From Petaurus breviceps papuanus (Eukaryota; Chordata; Mammalia; Diprotodontia; Petauridae), in contig JAMXIF010000073.1 of the NCBI GenBank assembly GCA_028583685.1, positions 7,235,631 to 7,299,630 of the forward strand: 64,000 bases of DNA, in the 5' to 3' direction. The notes under the pieces are model-generated. The model was not told the DNA's origin. It ran no database searches and was given only the letters and a program-made list of their open reading frames with translations. A program made the translations under genes and the position numbers. This document shows, in pieces, positions 23,788 to 32,929 of the stretch; position 1 is the stretch's first letter, and the number at the start of each line of letters is the position of its first letter.

Positions 23788-24411
23788 TTTAGTGCCAATG
23801 CAATATTTACAGTGCCCATGATCACGATAAAGACCGTGACTATAAATATTGCATGACATTTGATTGCAAAATATATCAAACTCTCCATATAGAGGACAGA
23901 ACTGAAGCATTTATTTAGACATCAGAAAACCAAATCCCAAAACCAGTAAGCCAGTTCCATCAGAGTACCAAAGATATTAAGAAGCCATAATAATACTGAG
24001 GGTATTATAATAACACAGCATCCTTCAGCCTTCCCACAAACCAATACAAGATCAATATTTACTCACAAACTTCTCTCTCTCCTTGCCTGAGCACCTCTCT
24101 CCCCCACTGTCTCTCTGGCTCTGATTCCCAGCTTCCTGTAGGCTCTGCTTCCCTTCAGCAAACTCCTTCCACCATAAGCTCCATGTGACTATATTTAGCT
24201 TATTATGGGGCACAGTTTATCTTCACAGCAGGGAAGCTTCCTCTGGGCTCTGCTGCACCTTTCAGCAAATTCTGTCCATCATAGGCTCCATGTGATTACA
24301 TTCAGCCTATTAGGGGGAAGAATTTACTTGCAAAGTAGGGGAGGTCTTCAGACTCCCCCCTAAGTCTATTAAGGGGGCAGGGAAGATCTTCACATTCTCA
24401 TTTCCATTACA
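23788..24411 (-). mobile_element. Solo LTR, copy 2 of the family at 313-821
   Basis: A 624-bp copy with a perfect 5-bp target duplication TCAGC (23783-23787 and 24412-24416). It ends in ...CCATTACA, so the minus strand starts TGTAATGG. It shares most of its length with copy 1 and holds an extra, tandemly repeated segment of about 110 bp (units begin 'ttcctgtaggctctgc' and 'ttcctctgggctctgc'). A minus-strand AATAAA lies at about 23911. No coding region is attached; fossil. Inserted in the RTE remnant. Confidence 0.78.
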
Positions 24412-24622
24412 TCAGCTTATCTACTTTACCAGTCTTAAATTTCCTGGATGATATTCATTTTACCGCTTCTTGCTTATGGGTCATCATTAGTAATATAATG
24501 CAGTCTAATCCCATTCAACATGTGTCTCTCTCTAGCCCCTTGGATCAACCACAATTTTGGTTTTTTAAAGACTGCAGTGTTCTAGATTCTGCAGCCCTAT
24601 ACCATCATTAAGAGAATATGGG

Positions 24623-24932
24623 GAGGGGGCGGCCAGGTAGCACAGCGAGTAAGAGCACCGGCTCCAGTGTTGAGAAGACCTGGAGATTGAATCCCGGGCT
24701 CAGACACTTAGCACCCACCCAGAAACACCTGGCTGTGTAACCTTGAGCAAGTTAACCCCAATTGCTTAGGGGCGGCCAGGTGGCTCAGCGAGTAAGAGCA
24801 CTGGCTCCAGTGTCGGGATGACCTGGATCAAATCTGGGCTCAGATACTCAGCACCACACCCAGAAATAATAACTGGCCGTGTAACCTTGAGCAAGTTACT
24901 TAACCCTGATTGCTTTAAAAAAAAAGAGAGAG
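24623..24932 (+). mobile_element. Dimeric marsupial SINE, copy 1
   Basis: Two related tRNA-derived monomers head to tail (24623-24768 and 24769-24932), each starting 'ggcggccaggt' and holding 'cagcgagtaagagcac'. Only the second ends in an A-rich tail. A 12-bp target duplication AGAGAATATGGG (24611-24622 and 24933-24944) flanks the pair as a unit. The monomers differ by diagnostic words: 'gcacccacccagaaacacct' in the first, 'agcaccacacccagaaataa' in the second. Confidence 0.9.
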
Positions 24933-25437
24933 AGAGAATATGGGTAATAAAAAGATGCTCCTGCAGGGAACAGGTTGGGATCATCAAAGACACTTTATAA
25001 TTTACCACATGCAAAATTCATTCTGTCCAGGTCCAGGATCAGCTTATTATTTGTCTATAATACCTTTATTAGTGGACTAAATCAATAGGTTACTCATCCA
25101 ACTGCATGTCATAATCTCGGCAATATGTCTTCTTCATCCATTTGGTCTTTCTTGTGTAGAATGTTAGATTACTCTTTGTTTTTTATCATGAATCTCACTG
25201 AAAGGTCTCTGGAGTATACCAAGGTTTGATATAATCAGCATAATGTTATCAACAAACAGAAGCATTTGAATGATCTCACCATTTATGAGGAATCTCTTCC
25301 ATTTGAACTCACTGTAGACATCCCTTGTTATAGTGGGAAATGCCATTAATGAGCATCTGTCTCTCTGTTTTATGCCTGATTTGGTGATAATTAAAGGATC
25401 ATTGATAATGGGTAATTTTGTCGCTTGGTGTATAATA

Positions 25438-25505
25438 GAGGCAAGATTCAAACTCAGGTCTTCCTGAATCTACTACAAGGAAGACCTGAATTTGAATCTT
25501 GCCTC
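25438..25505. repeat. 28-bp inverted repeat (hairpin) from two SINE ends
   Basis: Arms 25438-25465 and 25478-25505 are reverse complements with one mismatch, around a 12-base loop. Both arms are the 'gacctgaatttgaatcttgc' segment of a SINE, in opposite directions. Confidence 0.93.
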
Positions 25506-25625
25506 AGATACTTCCTGGCTGTGTGATCTTGGTCAATCACTTAACCTTTATGGACTTCAAGTTTCTCAAGTGAAAAATGAGGGTGTTGGAATCAATGACC
25601 TCTAGGATCCCTTTCAACTCTAAAT
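25478..25625 (+). repeat. MIR/CORE-SINE
   Basis: 'gtgtgatcttggtcaatcac' and 'ggatccctttcaactctaaa' are sense MIR/THER landmarks. Confidence 0.75.
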
Positions 25626-25856
25626 CAATGATAATATGAACAACTTTAAGCATATGCAGATTTTCTTTTTTTCAAAATCAGTGCATTCCTCATAATCTCT
25701 TTTTCTTCCTTTTACTTCATTCTCCCTGGTCACCATGACATCATAAGAGAATAACTCCTTGAATCTTCCCAGCATTGAAATCATGAAGGTCTTGAACCTG
25801 TTTTTAGAACAAAGTATATTCTGCGGTCTCCTTTCTTTTTCTTTTTTTTGCCTTTT

Positions 25857-26002
25857 GGAGGGCAATTGGGGTTAAGTAACTTGCCCAAGGTTACACGGCT
25901 AGTTTCTTTGTGTGGGTGTTAAGTGTCTGAGGCCTGAACCAAACTCAGGTCCTCCTGACCCTGGGGCCAGGGCTTTACTCACTGCGCCACCTAGTGGCCC
26001 CA
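25857..26002 (-). repeat. Marsupial SINE
   Basis: Antisense from 'ggagggcaattggggttaag' to 'ctgcgccacctagtggcccc'. Confidence 0.9.
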
Positions 26003-26780
26003 TGTGGTCTCCTTTCTAAGGAGGTGAGGACAATATGGGACTGGGAGGAAGGGGGACCACAAGTGATGCCTTAGGCATCATGGAGTAGGTTTGTCTCCAA
26101 CATGTCCAGCATAGCAGAAGTGAAGAGTGACTGATTGCGCTGTTGCTGGCCTATTTAGATGTACCAATGGGTAGCAAGGGGGCTGGTGTGTGGTGTCTGG
26201 TAGCTCAAGGAAATCGGCTAGTAATTGATGGAGACAGAGCAGTTTGTGGAGTAAGGCCAGATGATGTTGATGTGGAGAAGAGCAGTGCAGCTGTGGCATC
26301 CCTGCTTGTGGTTGGGGCTTTTGTTGTCACTGTGACATATGGGAATAGTCTGGGTTCATGGTTGGTTGGCTCCTGAGCCCACACAGTACACACAGAACTG
26401 GAGAAGGAAGAAATGGCTAATGAAAACTTTGTTTAGCAATGTCTGTCTGGGGCCATCTGAGCTTGCTTTTGATTTTCTGCACCTATAGAAGGTTGCTGTT
26501 GGAGATGGTGCTTCTGGGAATAAATAACATCCATATGCTATTATTGAGAATGCCCAGGGTTTAACTAAGTATCTCACAATATCTAAATAAGAATCTGTCC
26601 AGATATTCCCATACACAAGCTTTAGACAATGGTTATAGGACATTTTTACGGACAGTTACCCTTCCTCAATGACTCATGCACATACAGGCCTCCTTGATGA
26701 ATGGGGACTATGCTTATTAAGTATACACCACACTCAGACACACACTGACTACTTTGAAATCATAACTCAGAAACCAGAAT
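26003..26780. other. No recognised feature
   Basis: Overlapping frames of 73-95 codons (26078-26643) show no domain that I know. A 15-bp palindrome GATGCCTTAGGCATC lies at 26065-26079. Could be an old, unrecognised repeat. Confidence 0.4.
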
Positions 26781-26789
26781 GGAAATCTA

Positions 26790-26965
26790 TCAAAATTGCT
26801 TCTAGTGTCATAGATTTCCCTTGATGGTTTGTGAAGTCTATGACTCCTTTCACAGAATAATGTTTTTAAATAAATACATAAAATAAAATACAAAGGATTC
26901 TAAAGAAAACCAGGTTTGTGGAAATACAAGTTTGCCAACCCAAATTTAAGAACCTCTGCAATAAG
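26790..26965 (+). mobile_element. hAT-like non-autonomous element
   Basis: 'gtgaagtctatgactccttt' with 'aataatgtttttaaataaat' and the end 'aatttaagaacctctgc' match the family also seen at 30070-30300 and 53255-53520. Confidence 0.6.
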
Positions 26966-27517
26966 GAACTTTAACTTTTATTAAACAAAAAATCCAGTTT
27001 TATTAAATCCAAGTTTTATTAAACTTGAAAATTCAGTCTGTATGTTACTCATGGGATTAGGAAAGCAGTTAGACTCTATATTTCCTAAAAGGTTCAAGTT
27101 TTGGAATTTTTGGAGCCTCTTAAATATTGACTGTAATATTATCTCATATTACTCTTGTCTTTTGTCCCTACTAGAAACTGTGGCTCTCTAGAAACTGTGG
27201 TTATTGAATTGATTATAAACAACATCAATAAAACATTACTTAATCCTGTTTTGTAATTGTTGTGGTTAAAAATAACATTGTTAACATCCAAGAATGACAT
27301 TTTCTTCGTAATTATTTGTATCAAATAAAGAATAAAATGTGATTAATATGTATTCCAGAAAGTGAGAGGACTGCAGGGAGAGTAAATGGGAAAAAAATCT
27401 GTCAAGACTCCTGACAAACTGTTTTCTTCATAAGTGGCAATGGTGCTGCAATATTTGGACTCTAGAATCACAGTTTCCAGTGCATTGCAGGACACAAATG
27501 GCATTAAAGAATACAAA

Positions 27518-27568
27518 GGAGGAAATACAAAATGCAATGGAGGAAATACAAAATACAATGGAGGAAAG
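27518..27568. repeat. 21-bp tandem repeat
   Basis: About two and a half copies of a 21-base unit 'ggaggaaatacaaaatrcaat'. Confidence 0.9.
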
Positions 27569-27724
27569 AGGAGCTGTGGTCATTCAAATATGTTTAAGGG
27601 ATGTCTATGCTGGAAAGCACCATAATTTTGATAGAATTGAGGGACAAATTCTTAAGATACCCGAAAGGGGGATAGGATGATAAATATTGGAGGAAAAATC
27701 ACAGCTGTGAGTGATCTGGGAGGA

Positions 27725-27900
27725 GATAGATTGGTAGAATGAAAAGAATGCTGGATTTGAAAATAACGGATGTACATTCAAACATTGGTTAGGTCATTGC
27801 CTCTTCAACATGTGTAAATCACTTCTTGGGCTTGTTTTCTTATCTGTAAAATGAAATCTTATGATTTCCCTCAACCTAAGGAATGCCTGATGTGGAAAAT
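27725..27900 (+). repeat. MIR-like SINE
   Basis: 'gaatgaaaagaatgctggat' and 'ttgttttcttatctgtaaaa', sense MIR, diverged. Confidence 0.65.
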
Positions 27901-28052
27901 CCCTTCATTGATGCTAGTCAGATATTCCTCTACACATTTTTAGGTACTGTTCTAAGAACAGGGGGCTACAACTATGAAAAAAAAAAAGACAGTCCCTCAA
28001 GGAGGGTAGCCTTTTGGGCAATGAAGGGATGGCTGACCTGGGTGCCCTCTTT

Positions 28053-28564
28053 ATTATTTTAAAAAATTAATTAATTAATTTTTAGTTTTCAACATTCGGT
28101 TCCACAAGCTTTTTAGTTTTAAATTTTCTCTGCCTCCCTGCTCCCCCCGCTCCCCTCATGGCATGTAATCTGATATAGGTTCTACATATACATTCACATC
28201 AAACATATTTTCACATTAGTCATGTTGCAAAGAAGAATTATAACCAATGGAATGAACCGTGAGAAAGAAGAAACAAATTAAAACAAAAAAGAGAGAGAGC
28301 AAATAGTATGCTTCTATCTGCATTCAGATTCTGTAATTCTTTCTCTTGATGTGGATAACATTTTCCATCATGAGCCTTTTGGAATTGTCTTAGAACCTTG
28401 TGTTGCTGAGAAGAGCCAAGTCTGTCAAAGTTAGTCATCACACAGTGTGGCTGTAATTGTGTACAATGTTCTACTGGTTCTGCTCCCTTCACTTAGCATC
28501 AGTTCATATGTATTCCATTACATTCATGTATCACAACTTATTCAGCCATTCCCCAGTTGATGGT
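28053..28564 (-). mobile_element. L1 LINE 3' end, antisense
   Basis: L1 3' UTR landmarks in antisense: 'atagtatgcttctatctgca', 'cattttccatcatgagcctt', 'ttggaattgtcttagaacct', 'actggttctgctcccttcac'. The A-rich tail is at the left (28053-28085). 5'-truncated at 'ccattccccagttgatgg'. Flanked by a 14-bp duplication 'tgggtgccctcttt'/'tgggtgcccttttt' (28039-28052 and 28884-28897). Confidence 0.88.
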
Positions 28565-28572
28565 TGGGTGCC

Positions 28573-28883
28573 GCCCCCCCCCCCCTTTTTAAAAAGCAAT
28601 CAGGGTTAAGTAACTTGCTCAAGGTTACACGGCCAGTTATTTCTGGGTGTGGTGCTGAGTATCTGAGCCTGGATTCGATCCCCAGGTGATCCTGGCACTG
28701 GAGCCGGTGCTCTTACTCGCTGAGCCACCTGGCCGCCCCTAAGCAATTGGGGTTAAGTAACTTGCTCAAGGTTACATGGCCAGGTGTTGGGTGGGTGCTA
28801 AGTGTCTGAGCCCGGGATTCAATCTCCAGGTCATCTCAACACTGGAGCTGGTGCTCTTACTCGCTGTGCTACCTGGCCGCCCC
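28573..28883 (-). mobile_element. Dimeric marsupial SINE, copy 2
   Basis: Same two-monomer arrangement as at 24623-24932 but on the minus strand, with the same junction ('ccaattgctta' then 'ggggcggccagg', read on the minus strand) and the same monomer-specific words. Its own 8-bp duplication TGGGTGCC (28565-28572 and 28884-28891) lies inside the right target duplication of the neighbouring L1. The 3' tail is A-rich then poly-G, read as poly-C at 28574-28585. Confidence 0.9.
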
Positions 28884-29039
28884 TGGGTGCCCTTTTTAAA
28901 TGGAGGTTATTGAAGGAACTCTCCTCTCTGCTCTCCAACCAGAGAGATCCCCAAGATACTGATTAGATGTGAGTACCAAGACTGATGTGATCTTTTAGGA
29001 TAATGAGGTTCCTGGGGACATGATAGAGAAGTCAGAATG

Positions 29040-29375
29040 AGGGCAGCCAGATGTCACAAAGATGTGCAGCACTGAATCCAAATGTAAGAGGGATTCTCTG
29101 AAGATGGTGAGTTCCTTCAGGTTCTTTTTTTTTTGTGCTGACTATATCCAATGCCAGAACTTTGTAGAGCCTCCTAAATGAGGTCTCTAGCAACTCAGTG
29201 GGGCTATCTCCAATCATGTGATCTGTATCTTGCCACTGGACCCAGATGGCTGCAAAGGAGAAAGTAAGGTTGGTGACTACATAGCCCTGCCTTATTTCAA
29301 TTCAATTAATTTGCAAGTCATGGCATCACCTTCCTGATGTCATGGTCCTCTTCAAGAATGAATGACAAACAATAA
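29040..29375 (+). repeat. Marsupial interspersed repeat (possibly SINE/RTE-derived)
   Basis: 'cagatgtcacaaagatgtgc', 'ccactggacccagatggctg', 'gcaagtcatggcatcacctt' and 'ctgatgtcatggtcctcttc' resemble a repeat I recall from marsupial genomes. It ends in 'gaatgacaaacaataa'. Confidence 0.5.
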
Positions 29376-29782
29376 GCAACTCAAAACTATCCATGCAGGA
29401 AAACAAACAAAAACCCCCAACAAATTAGCATTTGAAGAAAATCTATGATTCGGGCTGTGATATGCCATCAAATGGATAGCTTGTAGAGGCAGTTGCACAA
29501 TATGTATCTTGGACAGACACTGGAGAAAGTGAGTGGGCTGGATTACATTTGGGAAAATGTTTAGTGCTTTTAATTGTCTCAAAGTTTTCTGTGAAACAAA
29601 GATCCATCTTTTTAATGCCAATGGTTTCCTGGAAATGCTGTATGGATGTGATTAATGGCTTAGCTCCTTCTCTGAAGTATGGATGTTGTAGGTGACCCTT
29701 TGGAGGTAATAGTGAGTGACATGGAAAGACACATGGTGAGTGTAGGTAGGTTATAGCATGTTAGCACCAGAAATGACATTAA
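29376..29782. other. No recognised feature
   Basis: Short chance frames only. Confidence 0.45.
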
Positions 29783-29796
29783 AGATAACATTAAAC

Positions 29797-29961
29797 TGGG
29801 GCGACTAGGTAGCGCAGTGAATAATAGAGCCCCGGCCTTGGATTCAGGAGGACCAGAGTTCAAATCTGGCCTCAGACACTTAACACACACCAAAAAAAAA
29901 CTAGCCATGTGACCTTGGGCAAGTCACTTAACCCCAATTGCCCTCCAAAAAACAAACCAAC
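29797..29961 (+). mobile_element. Young marsupial SINE with target duplication
   Basis: 'ggggcgactaggtagcgcag' to 'cttaaccccaattgccctcc' and an A/C-rich tail. Flanked by a perfect 14-bp duplication AGATAACATTAAAC (29783-29796 and 29962-29975). Confidence 0.93.
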
Positions 29962-30069
29962 AGATAACATTAAACAAATGTGTGACTAGAAAAGGAGCTA
30001 GAACAAGGGATAGCATGATACTTGAATAATCATTGGATAGTCAATAAGCACATAATTCCAAGAGGTCTA

Positions 30070-30300
30070 AGCCAGGGGTTCTTAATCCTTTTTGCCTCCT
30101 GTGTCTCTTTGGCAGTTTGAGGAAACTGATGAGCCCCTTTTCAGAGAAATATTCTTTAAATGTATAAGACAAAATACATAGGATTACAAAGAAAGCCAAA
30201 AGTGAATTAAAAGAGAGATGTATTTATTTTTCTGTATGAGTCTGTTCACAGACCCCTGAGAGTTTGTGGACTTGCCATTAAGATCCCCAGTCTAGAAGAA
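30070..30300 (+). mobile_element. hAT-like non-autonomous element
   Basis: Starts 'caggggttcttaatcctttt' and holds 'gagccccttttcagagaaat' and 'acaaaatacataggattaca'. Same family as 26790-26965. Confidence 0.65.
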
Positions 30301-30309
30301 GGCTTGCTT

Positions 30310-30470
30310 ATAGGATGTTAGGCAGGCTCCTTCTCCTGTGGAGAAATAGGGGAAGGTGTGGACAAGAGTTGCATAGGATGAGAAGGCACTGGTGGGTTGT
30401 GATATGCCCAACTAGGAGGAATACACACATGAATGAGATCACAGATTCCTTGAAATATCAAAGTTCTAGT
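30310..30470. repeat. Possible RTE-derived fragment
   Basis: 'gaggaatacacacatgaatg' with 'agatcacagattccttgaaa' recalls RTE-related marsupial repeats. Low certainty. Confidence 0.3.
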
Positions 30471-31175
30471 TCTACAGTTATTAATCGCCACTGCTTTTGG
30501 GGCTATCTCATTAAAGTAAGGAACAAATAATGCTCCCCAAAGAAAACAATCTTGCCTGAGGAATCCATTTGAGCTTTAATCAAAAGAAATCCAAGTATGT
30601 GTAGATTGCTACCTATTTAGTCATGTCAATGAGTCCTAAAGGGTCTTGGACACTACCCAAATAATACCCTCCAAAAAGGGGAAGATAAAGAATATGAATT
30701 CCATAGTAGAGGAATTCCACAGAGGTTTTGCTTTATCTGGTATGAACAATAGCGTGTCTACCATTACATATGATATCCCATGCAGTATAGGGACCATGCC
30801 AAGATTTGACTGTATTATGATTTCTTGCAAAAAATGTTGCCTTTGGGTTCTGTGCCATGGCACCATGTAGAAATCAGACTATTTTGTAAAGTCCTCATGC
30901 TAGGTACACAATTATCTTTTGGGGGCTCCCAAAGGCAAACCAAGTTTATTCTGAAATTTGCTTTATAGTGAATAGTGTCATGACTCCATTCTAGAATACG
31001 AGTGGGATTCCAGATATTCAAGCAAGCACTCCAGTACAGAAAGACTCCAGTGGTTACCGAAGTGTAACATCCTGTACATACTACTTGTAATGACTGTTAG
31101 AAGTTGTGATCTTTTGGTTTAGATTCTGATATTAGTGCTCGTGTCTTGATAATGAATGAATAATAGGCCATGTTC
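30471..31175. other. No recognised feature
   Basis: Two opposed open frames of about 75 codons (30636-30870) are shadows of each other; no known protein. Confidence 0.4.
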
Positions 31176-31187
31176 TGTGTCATATTA

Positions 31188-31387
31188 GATTGGAGGTTCT
31201 TAACTTGGTGCCTGTGAATTTTTTTAAAAAAGTTTTTTGATCACTGCATTTCAATGTGATTGGTTTTTGCTGTAGTCTTATGTGTTTTCTTTTGTTCATT
31301 TAAAAACATTCAAAGAAGGGATTCATAGTTTTAACTAGACAGCCAAAAGGGATCCATGAGACACAAAAAAATTAAGAACACCTATAT
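31188..31387. mobile_element. hAT-type MITE with 8-bp target duplication
   Basis: Termini 'ggaggttcttaac' and 'attaagaacacct' are inverted repeats. TATTAGAT occurs on both outer sides (left copy ends near 31190, right copy near 31393). Size about 200 bp, typical of a Charlie-like MITE. Confidence 0.7.
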
Positions 31388-31399
31388 TAGATGGACTTT

Positions 31400-31815
31400 A
31401 TAGAAAATGATAACCTAGCTCCATAAATATAACTTTCTATATGAAGAATATATATCCTTCCCAGTGAATAATGTGGGTATGTGACAGGATTAATTTTCCC
31501 TACTCTAGAAATAATATATAGCAGCACTTATCCAATGCAAATAATGCTGTGCATCTTTAATTTTTTTTTCTAAACCAAAATAAAAAGAGAAACAAAAATA
31601 GACAACATTCATCTGGAACCATCAGGGATTTTTGAGATACTGCAGAGAATAAAATAGCCACATAAGAAAGATTTGACCTATGTTTGTAAGATTTTTGTTT
31701 TTACCATATTTGTTATTTTACTGGCATAGAGAATTCCCAATGGGAAAATTCCCTGATCCAGTGAAAATCTTAGGTGTTCACCTGTGGTGTAACTTAGTCT
31801 TAAAGAGATGACTAG
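31400..31815. other. No recognised feature
   Basis: AT-rich sequence; nothing identified. Confidence 0.4.
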
Positions 31816-31819
31816 GGCA

Positions 31820-31945
31820 TTGAAGAATTAAATAATGTGTCCAGGGTCAAATAAATTGCCAGTATATATATCAAAGGAGGGACTTGAACCCAAACCTTCT
31901 CTGACTATAAGTCCAGCTCACTATATACATTATGCCCCATGCTAT
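31820..31945 (-). repeat. MIR-like SINE
   Basis: 'gggacttgaacccaaacctt' and nearby text, antisense. Confidence 0.65.
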
Positions 31946-31954
31946 GGAATTATT

Positions 31955-32130
31955 TTTTTCTTTAAAAAATAATATTTAATTTTCCCTTAAATACATGTAA
32001 AAGCAATTTCAGCATTCCTTCTTTCAAATTTTGAGTTCAAAATACCCTTCCTCCTCCTTCCCATCTCATTGAGAAGGCAAACAATTTGACATAGGTCACA
32101 CATGTGCAGTCATGCGAAGCATATTTCCAG
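31955..32130 (-). mobile_element. L1 3' end fragment, antisense
   Basis: 'tttcaaattttgagttcaaa' with 'ggcaaacaatttgacatagg' and 'catatttccagtaagtcatg' match L1 3' UTR text. Confidence 0.7.
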
Positions 32131-32740
32131 TAAGTCATGGAAGTCAAGTAAGAAAACTTAGACAAAAAGCTGTGAAATTATTTTCAAGAAAATATTTTCA
32201 ACTTCTCCATTTCCCCGTTGTCTTATTATTACCTGAATCTGTTGGTTGAAAGGTGACAAGACATTAGATTTATGAGAAATTGAGGAAATCAGCTCATCTC
32301 TAAGCTGTGCCTTTGGAAAGAATTCTCTTCTGACCTTTTCAATATAACAAATTATTTAAAGACCTTGGTAGATGGCTATAGAATAATAGAACCTTTATAA
32401 TGGAAGAAATTGTGGAGGTTTCCATCTTCAGCAACATCTTCATGCATTTTTATCATTATAGTATAGAACCCCATCTGGGACCATTGGGCATCAGGAAGAC
32501 CTATCAATCCTCACCCTTTTTCTTTCCTTTGTCCCCTCCTCTGGCTTAAGCCTCCCAGAGCCCATTCAGGCTTGATGTAATAGGTTACTCACAAGGCTTA
32601 GATAAGATGAGAGTTAATGACTATTCCTTTCAGGGAGATGGAGAGCCATCAGAACTTACCATTGGCTCTATGTTCCCCTGGAACTGTCATATGACCTACT
32701 AATGTAACCTAAAGATGGACCTTGCCATCTGCCTTGATAC
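32131..32740. other. No recognised gene
   Basis: Unique-looking; weak MIR-like traces near 32390. Confidence 0.4.
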
Positions 32741-32744
32741 TATA

Positions 32745-32920
32745 CACTCTTAGCACTGCTAGATCTTTCTATTTGACTCATAAATTAACTTTATTTTAGG
32801 CATTGTCTTCCCTAATTAGAATGGGGGTTCCTTGAGATTAGGGACAGTTTTTCTTTATTGGTATTGCTTAGCCTAGTTCTTGGAACATAGTGAGCACTGA
32901 TAAGTGCTATTTCTTTCTGG
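32745..32920 (+). repeat. L2 LINE 3' part
   Basis: 'ctaattagaatgggggttcc', 'ttgagattagggacag', 'cttggaacatagtgagcact'. Confidence 0.75.
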
Positions 32921-32929
32921 GAAACAATT

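Larger units (their letters stand above)
23480..25440 (-). mobile_element. RTE-class LINE remnant, antisense, split by two insertions
   Basis: On the minus strand, 25440-25160 translates to a reverse-transcriptase piece: SGIKQRDRCSLMAF, then DVYSEFKWKRFLINGE and FVDNIMLIISNLG. This aligns with the RTE/BovB pattern GIKQGD...DVYSELKW..INGE...FADDIVLI, with the catalytic ADD reading VDN here. Degraded pieces of the RTE C-terminal region follow toward 23480. The element is interrupted by the LTR at 23788-24411 and the SINE dimer at 24623-24932. Dead, with many breaks. Confidence 0.75.

Noticed and set aside
24623-24932. Working tRNA gene in the SINE heads
   Set aside because: The tRNA-like promoter words are those of the SINE family; no intact cloverleaf, and the units are flanked by target duplications.
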